Shown here: positions 55,272 through 64,000 of the stretch, one piece after another
How positions within the stretch are numbered: position 1 is the stretch's first letter
Layout of the letters: each line of letters begins with the position of its first letter
From: Symsagittifera roscoffensis
Taxonomy: Eukaryota > Xenacoelomorpha > Acoela > Convolutidae
Direction: 5' to 3'
NCBI RefSeq assembly: GCF_963678635.1
Contig: NC_087065.1
Coordinates: forward strand, 55,456,397-55,520,396
Length of the DNA stretch: 64,000 nt
Notes under the pieces: generated by a model
Told to the model about the DNA's origin: nothing
Databases searched by the model: none
The model's input: the letters and a program-made list of their open reading frames with translations, nothing else
Position numbers and translations under genes: made by a program

Positions 55272-56423
55272 TTAGCAGAAAGTTTTGGTTTTAAAGGTTT
55301 TCGGTTGAGAAATTTTCTGATTCACGGGATACTTCGCGAGTTGAATTATCTTAGCGTTTTGGTTTGACCATACCCTCAACTCGTTTCTGACCGTTGGTCG
55401 GCCCAAAACATCTATAGTATCGGCAATTGAATTGAGGTGAATCCACTGTTCCATAGGGGACAAATTCACTTCAGAATGTTGGGATGGAGCGTCGTTAGGG
55501 CTTCAAGAAACCGTAGCTACGTATGCGCTAAATGTTGTTCTCCTAGGAGAGCCTTGACGAGTAGCAGGGTCGCTCAGTGAATCTGATTCTGAAGGAGATG
55601 TAAGGTCTACTATACCGGGCCTCTGCAGCATTTCGGCGAGTGATATCTAGAGGTCTTGTATGCGGTTGTTCTTGATTTAGTTTTCCGGCCCTTGATTGCA
55701 TGAAACTTTACTATCTGTCCTTTACTTCTCAGGCTCACTGGTCTTCTAGGCGTGGAGATTTTGTCTGTCTTTAAAGCTAAATCATATTTACATAAGATTT
55801 TTCCTTTTGTAAGAGTTAGCGTATAGTTAGATTTTCTAACAATCTCGTCCGTAAGTTTTGTAGAATGGTTCGTTTTTATTTCGGTCGTGAACTTTATGGA
55901 ATATTAAGGTCGTTCCCGGTATTGTTTTTGGAGTTTTTGTAAGTCCTTCCGCTGCTCGTTTTTGAGATTTTACCAAGACTCTAATTGGCAATGCCGCACT
56001 CGTAGGTACATATTCAGTTGCATTTGAAAACTCGTCCGATGAGTTTCCATTTGGAAGGATTTCCTTTTTCAGCTTTCCATTTGGAAGGATATCCTTTTTC
56101 AATAAATTTTTTCAGCTCTCTTGGCATTGAATAGCTTCTGGTCGTTTGCCTTCCATCCATTGGTCTGATTTTTTTCGATAACTTCCTATCACATTTATGA
56201 TGCTACCGAACCCTTGGTATGCTCCCTTAGTAGATTGGTCCGCTGACTCTATCGTCAGGAAGCGATCTCTGATTTTAGGTTTGTGTAAAAGGTACTTTTT
56301 TATAAATGATATTAGGCTACCTGAGCCAAACTGAATTTCAGTCTCAAATGGGTTATTGTCTCCAAAGGATATCTTTGGTGTTTTCTTTATTTCTTGGCCT
56401 GCCTGAGAGAATACTTTTCTTTT
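55272..56423 (-). pseudogene. Broken coding stretch of the unknown element, downstream part
   Basis: Frames on the minus strand read KVFSQAGQEIKKTPKISFGD, GSLISFIKKYLLHKPKIRD, KGAYQGFGSIINVIGS, then after stops SSDEFSNATEYVPTSAALPI, EIVRKSNYTLTLTKGKIL, DISLAEMLQRPGIVDLTS and MEQWIHLNSIADTIDVLGRP. Composition is protein-like across several frame shifts, so this was one or more real proteins. A duplicated 32-base piece (CATTTGGAAGGAT) sits at 56048-56102. I recognise no conserved domain. Confidence 0.5.
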
Positions 56424-57170
56424 ATCATGTTGTTGTTGTTGTTATTTGCTCTATGTTAGTCGAAGATTTCGGGAAGTCTTTCGACCACTTTGTCGGGGTT
56501 AGTCCAGAGGTCTTCTACGGTACAGTTTATGACGTTCTTGGGGCAGTTGAATAAATGGAAAGTGTTTTCGATGTGTATGTTGCATTTATGGCAGAGATTT
56601 TGATGTTCGTTTGGATGAAGTCTATATCTGGTTTCTGAGAGCTTCCAGCTGAAGCCAGATCTGAGCTGGCTGAGGACTCGGCGTTGGCTTCGAGTGAGTT
56701 CTTCTTTTCTTTTGGACTGATTTTGTAAGAGGTCTGCCGAGAACTCTGTTGTGAGCGGTTCTAGCGGTTGCGTTACGTACGATGTCGGTATGCAAGGCTT
56801 TCAGTGTGTATTTGAAGTGTTCTTTCAGGTTTCTTTCTAAAGTTTCTTCGACGCTGGCCTGAAGCGTCTGCTTCATCTGTCTGTCGCTATTGCTCGGTCG
56901 ATGTTGCCAGATCCGGTGATACGGATGTTAAGGGTCGTAGCAGAGAGCATAGTAATGACTGTTGAGCAGATGATGGTGGTTGTTGACTGTGAGGAGCTTG
57001 CATTCCTTGTGCAGATGTTGGACAATGGAAAGACGGAGGGAGTCTGTAGCTGTGCGGAGAGCAGTGTTCTGAACTACCTGTAGCTTATTCCGATTTGTTA
57101 AGGGTGGTATCATTTTTGACATTCGTGTTTCTGTTCGAGAAATATGGAGCTGGGTTTTTTACATACTGCT
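56424..57170 (-). mobile_element. LINE 3' fragment with (CAA)n tail
   Basis: Minus-strand text LQVVQNTALRTATDSLRLS and VQHLHKECKLLTVN, then CHKCNIHIENTFHLFNC and CTVEDLWTNPDKVVERLPE, is the C-terminal region of Jockey-like ORF2. It has a CCHC-type finger and the terminal TPxDLWxxP block, ending at TAA (56456-56458). A (CAA)n tail follows at 56446-56429. RT itself is missing (5' truncation). It splits the coding stretch of the host element. Confidence 0.75.
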
Positions 57171-57179
57171 GGTGAATTT

Positions 57180-57900
57180 GGTTTCATTTTTCATGGACGA
57201 GTACGTAAGCTGGCACATTTTCAGATGTTAACTATTCGATACAAAAAATGTGTGTAATATGTTTCTCATGAGTTTAATAAGAAATCCCTCGCCATTTCGG
57301 CATCTAATTCTCCCAATCTACAATTATTTGCCAGTTCCGTCGGGATTTTAAGGAACTTTTATAAACTTTCGTTATCTTTTTTGACGTCTACTAGAAAGTT
57401 TGAAACGCTCGTATGTAAGATTTGTTCCCGTTGCGAAAGTTTTTTGAAGCAGCTGCCAAGATTCCGCAAAGTTTATATTAAGGATTTTTTTCCTGGGTTT
57501 TTGTGAGCAAATCATTTTTGACCCTCTTTGCCCAATGCTAGGTAAAACTGGGATTTGAGTTTTTGTCGATGTCTCCGATTTGTAGTCTATTCAATTTAAT
57601 AATTAGTTCTTGTCTGTGTTATTTTACTTCTTCCGTATAGTTATTTAACAGCTGTATTTCTCACCTCTCTATTTTGACGCTGTCTAGCATCTTTATTCTC
57701 AACAGGCTGTTCAGGAATAGGGCGTGTATTGGTTCGCGTTTTGGTGGGCTAATGATATCGTCCATGTCTACGGCATCTTTTGCTATAATTGAAAGCTTTT
57801 CTGCCCATTTTTCTCAATTGTGGGGTATTTCGTTTGTTGAATGGTTCCAGACTAAGTCCAATCTTCGTAGACTCGAATCGGTTGACTGCGCAATGTAAAA
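57180..57900 (-). pseudogene. Broken coding stretch of the unknown element, upstream part
   Basis: Minus-strand frames read SLRRLDLVWNHSTNEIPHN, KDAVDMDDIISPPKREPIHA, LFLNSLLRIKMLDSVKIE and ELIIKLNRLQIGDIDKNSNP, separated by a few stops and one frame change. The helix-rich, charged composition would suit a gag-like or nucleic-acid-binding protein, but no domain can be named. Confidence 0.45.
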
Positions 57901-57999
57901 AAAATCCCTTGACAGGTCCTAGTTAGACAATTAGGGAACGATGGATACAGTAGAGGTGTGTGTTAAAAAGATACTAACTACGCTATTATAATTGTAAAA

Positions 58000-58196
58000 A
58001 TTATACTAAAACGGAGTTAAGAGATAAGTTAAATTAACAAGGTCTAAACAATGCTAACAAAATGAGCAATGGTCGTCCAAAAGCTGCATTGCTTTTGGCG
58101 GGTACTTAATTACTACGTCATAGCAGCTGTATCATTTAATGGTTGTATAGAAGTACTGTAAAATGGTAAGTTAATGCCATCGTGATTTATAGATAC
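58000..58196 (-). repeat. Terminal block shared with the palindrome arms
   Basis: Aligns with 54670-54885 (GGTACTTAATTACTACGTCA, CAGCTGTATCA, ACTGTAAAATGGTAAGTTAA). It ends about 110 bases before the first codon of the GTPase gene. Confidence 0.8.
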
Positions 58197-58304
58197 TTCA
58201 CACTGAACAACAAAAGCCTTTGTGTGAAAAGTGGTCGGGTCTTGACAAGGATAGTTGAGTCTGGTAAGAAATAACTTTGATTTAACCCTGTCTAGGAACG
58301 ATCA
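58197..58304 (+). promoter_or_regulatory. 5' flank of the GTPase gene
   Basis: An in-frame TAG at 58293 closes the frame upstream. CTTTGATTTAACCCTGTCTAG (AG at 58294-58295) resembles a 3' splice site, and a GTAAGA stands only 32 bases before it (58264), too short for a usual intron. An upstream 5' untranslated exon is therefore plausible but unproven. No core promoter is identified. Confidence 0.35.
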
Positions 58305-61300
58305 ATGGGGGACTCGAGTGACTCCATGGATTCAGACGACAGTAGTCCGAAAACAATGGTACTCGGATGCGGTGATTTCCATTCTAATTTCGTTATGGTA
58401 CCCGAAATGGAAAACATTCCGCCAATTCTTCCGACACAGAATTGGTTGCTAGAGATGAAGAAGGTTTTGGAAGACAACAAAACTGCGCCGGATGCCATAG
58501 AGTGGATTCTGACTAACTTCTACACTTGGGATCATTTGAATCAGCTACAATCGTGTGAGGATCTGACTCCGAAGCAAATTCGAATCTTGACGACATTACT
58601 TGAGGAACCGTTTGCATTGTACTCGGCTGACAAGAAGTCGCTTTTGACTCTTCTGCAATCCGATAAGTTGCTTCTGAATCAGACTTTGCTATCAACAATT
58701 TTAAAACCTTTCGTCAATGGAAACGAAGTCTTTCAAGACTTTTTGTGTTCTGAACGCTTAATGACAGTTGCTGGAGCGGTGAACGCCCAAAAGATACGAA
58801 AATTGCTCGCGACATCAATAACTTCGAACACGTCCGAGCACCAATTAGGAGCCCAAAATCTGGAACCGATGCAAAAAGTTGAACAAATTCTAAAAAGCTT
58901 AGAGTTAACCGAAGTTGCGCGTAATGAAATTCTTGACAAACTCGCCTTGTTCGATAACCTGAAAACTTGTCTTGAAAATTGTGATGAAATAACAAAAAAG
59001 CAACAAAACATCTTGACTGATAAACTTGAAGTTGTTTTCAGTGAGCTGAAAAACTCCTCTGGTGATTTGAAAATTGATCCTGAAGTTGTGGTAGAGTCCG
59101 TAACTCAAGGTCTGCAGCTTTCTTTAGAAGCAACCGCTTGGATCCTCAAATGGCTTTCCGGAGTTGAAATAGTGCGCCCGAACGTGAGCGACATAGAAAA
59201 CTGCGAAGACTTGACTAAGCGTCAGTCGGCAATTCTGAAGAAACGACTCAGTCAGTTTTTTGAAGAAGGTCAAAATATAGACAAAAAACAAGAACTCATT
59301 GACCCGCGACAAAAATTCATCGAGGAACTGTCCAAGATTTTGATCGCTAATGACATCAACGGCTCTGTTCAAAAGTGGTTGCTGGAAATGGCGCCGAATT
59401 TTGAGAGTCTCGACTCTTTGAATGAGTGCGAAGATTTGACCAAAAAACAGGTTCGAACGTTGATCACTGTTCTGCAGGAACCTTTCGAGACGTACAAGCG
59501 CAGTACCAAACAAACTGAAACTTCTTGTGCCAATTTTTTGGAAGAAACAGAGAAGAAAGCTTGTGAAATAGTGGATTCCCGAGAAACTAAGATGAGCCGT
59601 GAAGTTGCCGGAAGTTCTGATGAACCGGACGTTGAAATCATGGAAATTGATGGCTCTGACCCTGAATTGTCTCTCACGCCATTGATTTTGTTTCATACGG
59701 AAATGCAAGAAAATTTTTCAATTGAGAAGTTTTCTCTCTGCGAAGAAGGAGTGAAATACATTTGCCACTTGGTCCCAGAAAGCGAGACGGATGAGACTCC
59801 AGTTTTATATACGTCAATTTCAGGAACCCCTGTCATTAATTTTGCAACCTTGGATCATTTAAATTTCGAATGTGTGGGTCTTTTCGGTCCCTTCAAAGCC
59901 GTCCTCCGAAATCTGTTAGATTATATTCCTGGGTCGAAATTGCAAGATTTAGAAAACAGTTTTCAGCTTCAGAAATCAGGTCTCTATTTGCTGGAAATCT
60001 CAAATAACAGGAAAAAATTTCTTCTTTTCTATTCTGAGAAGGATGCCGATTTCGCTTCTGTGAAGAAGGACTCTCGCGCAGTCCATTTTCTGCGTTATAT
60101 GAGTCAACTCACGAATAATGTTGTCATGTGTTTGGACGAAAATTACCAGGACAGATTGGCAAACAAAGGCGAAAAAATTGTAGTGAAAAGTGATCGTCGA
60201 TCCAAGTATAATCTGAAAAAGCACGAACTGCAACAGGAAAGTTTCACTCTTAAAAACTTGGGTTTTCTATCTAACAGCGCATTTAGTCTTTCCCGTTTTT
60301 TCTCTTCTGAAAATGGGTTGATAGCTGCAAAGTTTGAAAAAGTTGCGGCTAAAGAAAAAGTAAAACCAACCAAAAAGACCGGAGATGTAAACGAGGTTGC
60401 GAAATTTTTGGATTCCATGTTGCTTAAAGATGCTTCAAAGGTATGCGATGAGTTCAAAAATGAGTACCTTAAAAAATTCTCTTCCAAGGAATTCAAAGAG
60501 GTGGAATCCGAAGTAAGTTCCGAAGTTGAAACTATTCGTTTAGAATCAGAGTCGAAAGCCAAAGAAAACGTACTGATATCGGCTGCTATTTACTTCGTCA
60601 ATGATTGTGGGCTCAAGGTGTCATTCAAAGTGGTTGAAAAGTACTTCAAATCAAATCCAATTGAAAGCGGAGATTTGTGGAAGAACCGAATTGTTTTCAA
60701 TTTATCTTCAATAAATGGACCAATTTCCATAGGCGATGAAATTACATTGAAGAAACAAATAGAGGAATCAAAACATAAAGGCAAAATGGCTCTAGATAAG
60801 TTTCTTCTTTGGAAAGCCTTGGGCGACAGCGCCGAGGGTTTACCAGAGGGTTTACTGGCCAAAGGATTTACAGACGCAACGTGGAAAGACCTAAAAGAGT
60901 GTGCCAAGGAACGATTTGGGAGCTACGTGCCGTACAGGACGCAATCAAAAATCGAGAGTGAAATGGAAAACGCGGAAAAAAAGCTGAACTACTCTGAAGC
61001 ATCCGAACTTCTTAAAACGTGCATAGATACTTTTCTGGATCACATCTGCAGTCTTGTCAAACCATACAGTGACAAATCTAAGTTCGTCCTGTACTGTCGG
61101 AAGCATGTGTCAGATGAATTTGATAAAATCAAAAAACAAAAGCTGGACAGCCGCGTTCAACAGCTGTTCGACGAGGTTTATTTGAAGAAGAAGGAAAAAC
61201 TGCTGAATGATGTTCAGACGCCCGCTTTGATTCAAGAAATACGAATTTCAAAGAGTTATTCGATTGTCACCAAGTATGATTGTTTGTATGAGAAGACAAC

Positions 61301-64000
61301 GCTGGATCCAGCAAAAACCAAGATTGAAATACACCGACTTGCTGCCAGTCGCGACGAGCATCAACGTCTTTCAATCACCGAGGGCACTTTGAACGTCCGC
61401 GAGTTGGAATTCCTGAAAGCGGCCGATGTTGAAATTCCCGATTCTGAGGAACTCCTTAAAGCTTTCCCACTTGAACACAACCATTTGTTGTTGGTTTGCA
61501 ATTTTGAAAAGGTATCCAAAACTGTAGTTTACAACCTGTCGAACGTCGGCAAACCAATTCTGGATATGGCTTTCGGCAAAAACGTGTCATCAGCGTCCTT
61601 TGACTGCAAAGCGAGGGTCTTGGCAGTTCAATCTGATTCAGATCCGGGGATTGTTCAGCTGTTTAAGTTCGGAGAAGACTTCAGATCTCGGCAAAGTCTG
61701 AAACCTGTTGATCTGAACAGAATGTTCGGCATTGAAAAAACGGTGGAAATGTGTCTACAACCAAACAGCAAGTTTTTCTGGTTTGTGAGTGACGGAAGGC
61801 TTCGCAAGATGGATTACAAAAACGGAGCAATGATCAAAGCGGCCAAGTTGGAAGATACAGGAGATGAAATTACTCTAAGGAGCAGTGCGGATGGCTCCTG
61901 CATTCTTGCAATTTGCAACGATGATGAAATCTGGCCTGTAATGACGGAAACAGGAAACAAACTAGATAAAGTCGAAGGAGTGTCCAAAGATACCGCTGTT
62001 TTCTCGTTATGCAACCAGGTTCTTGCTGTCAAGCATATGTCATCCTCTATTTGTATCCAGCAAATTGTTGTCACTGGAGCTCAGCATGAAACCAAGCTGA
62101 GCAAATCGATGTCTGAACGCCCCAAAACTGAAAACTCTGCGGGTGACTTGGTGATAAACGAAGAACATTGGATCAACTACATCTACTGGCTGTACACCAA
62201 ATTTCCATCTGACGATCTTTTGGCAACAAAACAAGCCGTGACTAATTTCTGGATAACTATACCTAACTCTGGCCTTGACACCAGAAGTAAAATTTTACAC
62301 GAGGTAAACAGTATTTTGGGAAAAATTCAGAAAACAAGAAAACCAACAAACTATTTGTCGGTTCAAGATGATCACATTGAGGATTCAGTATCGAAAATCA
62401 AAACCATGGAACTCACTGGGACGCCCATGGGGTCTTTCTTGAAGCGTCTGATCACTTTTGTTCCTATTCAAATTGCTCGATGTCAGTCAAATGAGTTCTC
62501 CATCCTAGAAAATGGACAGACAGTTTCATTGGATTCTGTGAATGTTGCCTTTGATCTGATGGAAAAAATCAATCTCGGGTTCTATGAGAGCATCTTCAAC
62601 GCTTGGAATGGAAACATCAAAGTCATATCGTCTATGGGCAAACAAACAACTGGAAAGAGCTACACGCTGAATCATTTGACTGGATCTTCGTTCAACATCG
62701 CAGGAACCAGGTGTACCGACGGGTGCTGGATGACAGTGAAGGAGCATGAAGACTGCCTCTATGTCATCCTAGACTTCGAAGGACTCGGTAGCTTTGAAAG
62801 GACAGAACAAGACGACATGTTGTTATCACTGTTCAACAGTGCCATTTCGACTACTACTATTTTCAAAACCGAAAAAAGACTCGATAGAGACGTGGACAAA
62901 ATGTTCAACAAGATCAACATGGGGAGTGATCAACTAAAAGGAAACGACAAAGTGTTCAAAGGAAAGTTCATCATTGTGATCAACGATGTCGCCGAGCAAG
63001 ACGTCAAGGACACTCCGAAAGAGTTTGAGGAAAAAATCAGCAACATTGTCAGCAGAAGCGAAAACAACTTCATCAAGAAGCTGTACAACAGTGATTTCGA
63101 GATAATGGCCTTCCCTGCTTTTGAAAGCCGCGATTATTATGAGAGTACCGCCAACCTCCTCTCTATAGTCCAAGAAGAAATTGAACCGGTGTTCACATCG
63201 GGCCCTGAGTTTCTTGGAACTGTTAAACTTCTAATGGCTAAGCTGGCAATTAATGACTTTTCCCCCTTGGATAGACAGCAAATAGACGAAAGAGTTCGAT
63301 TCATCCGGTCAATTCTTCCCTTCGCAATTCATTTTGGACAGATTTCCGGCGACAACCCTAAGAAAAAAGAACTGGATTTGAGAAGTTTCGACGACTCGAC
63401 CTTCAGAATTTCTCTTCAGAAAGAAATCGTGCTGAATTCAATGGGAACAGTAACATTGAATGATTTTGAGACCATATTCAAAGAAAACCAACTTGACGAC
63501 TCTGTGATGCAGTTCTTAGCGATATTAGAACCCAATGCAGAGAACTTTCATGATTGGCGAGAAGGTCTGCAAAGTTTTGTCTCTGAGGCTATTCAATTCC
63601 GGTTTGAGCGGGTCAAGCAATGGCTGGAAGCCAATCTTCAAAAATGGAAGTTGAGTGAAAATGCAGAATACGATGACATCATAAACGTAGTAATGGAGAA
63701 TCTGGAAAATCAAAAAGCCTGTTTTGAACAGACGTACAAGTTTTGCGATGAAAAGTGCTCTGAATGTTTCTTGAAATGCACTCAAATAGTCAATCACAAA
63801 GGTGATCACAAGTGTTCAACTAGTCACCGCTGCACGGCACAATGTGAGTATTGTGAAAATGACGGGAACAAATGCAAAGTTCCATTCGGACACGAAGGTA
63901 AACATGTCTGCAGAGAGATCAATCATGTGTGTAGCGAGCCGTGCAAGTTCAATGAAGTAAACAGCTGTGAGGGCGAGTGTCAAAAAATGACTGGACACAA
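58305..64000 (+). CDS. VLIG-type very large GTPase, partial (continues past window)
   Basis: The frame is open from ATG 58305 to the window edge, about 1,898 codons without an intron, as in vertebrate GVIN genes. Residues 1-20 are Asp/Ser-rich. Residues about 30-420 hold repeated helical units with a C-E-D-L-T-x-K-Q signature (Cys 84, 226, 300, 375). Residues about 1058-1257 have propeller-like beta repeats (LLLVCNFEKVSKTVVYNL). The G domain has the P-loop GKQTTGKS (1445-1452), RCTDGCWM (switch), DFEGLGSFERTEQDD (G3) and FIIVINDV. From residue 1814 comes a Cys/His-rich region (CDEKCSECFLKC, HRCTAQCEYC, HEGKHVC). VLIG proteins are cytosolic or nuclear GTPases linked to stress and immune responses; the role here is inferred only. 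It is visibly less AT-rich than its flanks. Confidence 0.9.
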   Translation, partial: MGDSSDSMDSDDSSPKTMVLGCGDFHSNFVMVPEMENIPPILPTQNWLLEMKKVLEDNKTAPDAIEWILTNFYTWDHLNQLQSCEDLTPKQIRILTTLLEEPFALYSADKKSLLTLLQSDKLLLNQTLLSTILKPFVNGNEVFQDFLCSERLMTVAGAVNAQKIRKLLATSITSNTSEHQLGAQNLEPMQKVEQILKSLELTEVARNEILDKLALFDNLKTCLENCDEITKKQQNILTDKLEVVFSELKNSSGDLKIDPEVVVESVTQGLQLSLEATAWILKWLSGVEIVRPNVSDIENCEDLTKRQSAILKKRLSQFFEEGQNIDKKQELIDPRQKFIEELSKILIANDINGSVQKWLLEMAPNFESLDSLNECEDLTKKQVRTLITVLQEPFETYKRSTKQTETSCANFLEETEKKACEIVDSRETKMSREVAGSSDEPDVEIMEIDGSDPELSLTPLILFHTEMQENFSIEKFSLCEEGVKYICHLVPESETDETPVLYTSISGTPVINFATLDHLNFECVGLFGPFKAVLRNLLDYIPGSKLQDLENSFQLQKSGLYLLEISNNRKKFLLFYSEKDADFASVKKDSRAVHFLRYMSQLTNNVVMCLDENYQDRLANKGEKIVVKSDRRSKYNLKKHELQQESFTLKNLGFLSNSAFSLSRFFSSENGLIAAKFEKVAAKEKVKPTKKTGDVNEVAKFLDSMLLKDASKVCDEFKNEYLKKFSSKEFKEVESEVSSEVETIRLESESKAKENVLISAAIYFVNDCGLKVSFKVVEKYFKSNPIESGDLWKNRIVFNLSSINGPISIGDEITLKKQIEESKHKGKMALDKFLLWKALGDSAEGLPEGLLAKGFTDATWKDLKECAKERFGSYVPYRTQSKIESEMENAEKKLNYSEASELLKTCIDTFLDHICSLVKPYSDKSKFVLYCRKHVSDEFDKIKKQKLDSRVQQLFDEVYLKKKEKLLNDVQTPALIQEIRISKSYSIVTKYDCLYEKTTLDPAKTKIEIHRLAASRDEHQRLSITEGTLNVRELEFLKAADVEIPDSEELLKAFPLEHNHLLLVCNFEKVSKTVVYNLSNVGKPILDMAFGKNVSSASFDCKARVLAVQSDSDPGIVQLFKFGEDFRSRQSLKPVDLNRMFGIEKTVEMCLQPNSKFFWFVSDGRLRKMDYKNGAMIKAAKLEDTGDEITLRSSADGSCILAICNDDEIWPVMTETGNKLDKVEGVSKDTAVFSLCNQVLAVKHMSSSICIQQIVVTGAQHETKLSKSMSERPKTENSAGDLVINEEHWINYIYWLYTKFPSDDLLATKQAVTNFWITIPNSGLDTRSKILHEVNSILGKIQKTRKPTNYLSVQDDHIEDSVSKIKTMELTGTPMGSFLKRLITFVPIQIARCQSNEFSILENGQTVSLDSVNVAFDLMEKINLGFYESIFNAWNGNIKVISSMGKQTTGKSYTLNHLTGSSFNIAGTRCTDGCWMTVKEHEDCLYVILDFEGLGSFERTEQDDMLLSLFNSAISTTTIFKTEKRLDRDVDKMFNKINMGSDQLKGNDKVFKGKFIIVINDVAEQDVKDTPKEFEEKISNIVSRSENNFIKKLYNSDFEIMAFPAFESRDYYESTANLLSIVQEEIEPVFTSGPEFLGTVKLLMAKLAINDFSPLDRQQIDERVRFIRSILPFAIHFGQISGDNPKKKELDLRSFDDSTFRISLQKEIVLNSMGTVTLNDFETIFKENQLDDSVMQFLAILEPNAENFHDWREGLQSFVSEAIQFRFERVKQWLEANLQKWKLSENAEYDDIINVVMENLENQKACFEQTYKFCDEKCSECFLKCTQIVNHKGDHKCSTSHRCTAQCEYCENDGNKCKVPFGHEGKHVCREINHVCSEPCKFNEVNSCEGECQKMTGH

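Larger units (their letters stand above)
55272..58196 (-). mobile_element. Degraded element related to the palindrome, interrupted by a LINE
   Basis: Read on the minus strand it begins with the block shared with the palindrome arms (58196-58000), continues with two broken coding stretches (57900-57180 and 56423-55272), and has a LINE between them. The shared GATATC(A/G)CTCGCCGAA start of the ISLAE-LQ peptide near 55645 shows that the palindrome arms look like a shortened version of this element. Class unknown. Confidence 0.5.

Noticed and set aside
58292-60907. Several minus-strand open frames opposite the GTPase gene (for example 59124-59708)
   Set aside because: They are shadows of the long plus-strand coding frame and have no domain of their own.
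1-64000. Bacterial or viral origin of the window
   Set aside because: Long AT-rich non-coding stretches, LTR retrotransposons, LINEs, MITEs and splice-like sites point to an animal chromosome.

Overview
The window is AT-rich nuclear DNA of an invertebrate animal, and an arthropod is most likely. It carries BEL/Pao, Ty3/Gypsy, Jockey-like LINE, hAT-like and Tc1/mariner-like elements, and one exon of a very-large-GTPase-type protein. I cannot name the species. Almost everything left of 58.2 kb is mobile-element debris, much of it nested. The only gene that looks intact and cellular is at the right edge. A 200-N assembly gap lies at 1206-1405.

Layout. 0-3.2 kb: anonymous sequence with one candidate terminal coding exon (598-764, minus). 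3.2-20.06 kb: a three-copy tandem duplication with a unit of about 5.8 kb. Each copy holds a decayed DNA-polymerase-B-like stretch, one BEL/Pao LTR and the 3' part of the Pao pol gene on the minus strand. Only the third copy runs on into a full-length BEL/Pao element (16971-26410) with two LTRs, tract signals, gag, protease, RT, RNase H and integrase, all broken. The LTRs contain a tRNA-like segment with matches to RNA polymerase III A and B boxes. The TGTAC target duplication survives left of copy 1 and right of the full element, which ties all copies to one insertion event.

26.4-40.2 kb: gene-poor repeats. These are MITE families with target duplications (one nested inside a hAT-like element), a GACCATGCCGCGACTAA-type satellite with a higher-order repeat near 232 bp, poly-C/poly-G runs, a Tc1/mariner-like fold-back element, and a Gypsy-type element reduced to LTRs, gag and a tail (32683-35521). 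40.2-46.45 kb: a young Ty3/Gypsy element whose two 216-bp LTRs differ at one base by eye, with a TATG target duplication, but with a coding region interrupted in three places.

46.5-58.2 kb: LINE relics, a MITE with CCGGGTTGACC-type ends, and a 2.4-kb near-perfect palindrome (52518-54917) carrying the same 87-codon ORF in each arm. A decayed relative of that palindrome sits at 55.3-58.2 kb and itself contains a LINE. From 58305 to the window edge, one uninterrupted plus-strand reading frame of about 1,898 codons encodes a VLIG-type large GTPase. It has repeated helical modules, a possible beta-propeller, a G domain with P-loop, and a Cys/His-rich tail that continues outside the window.
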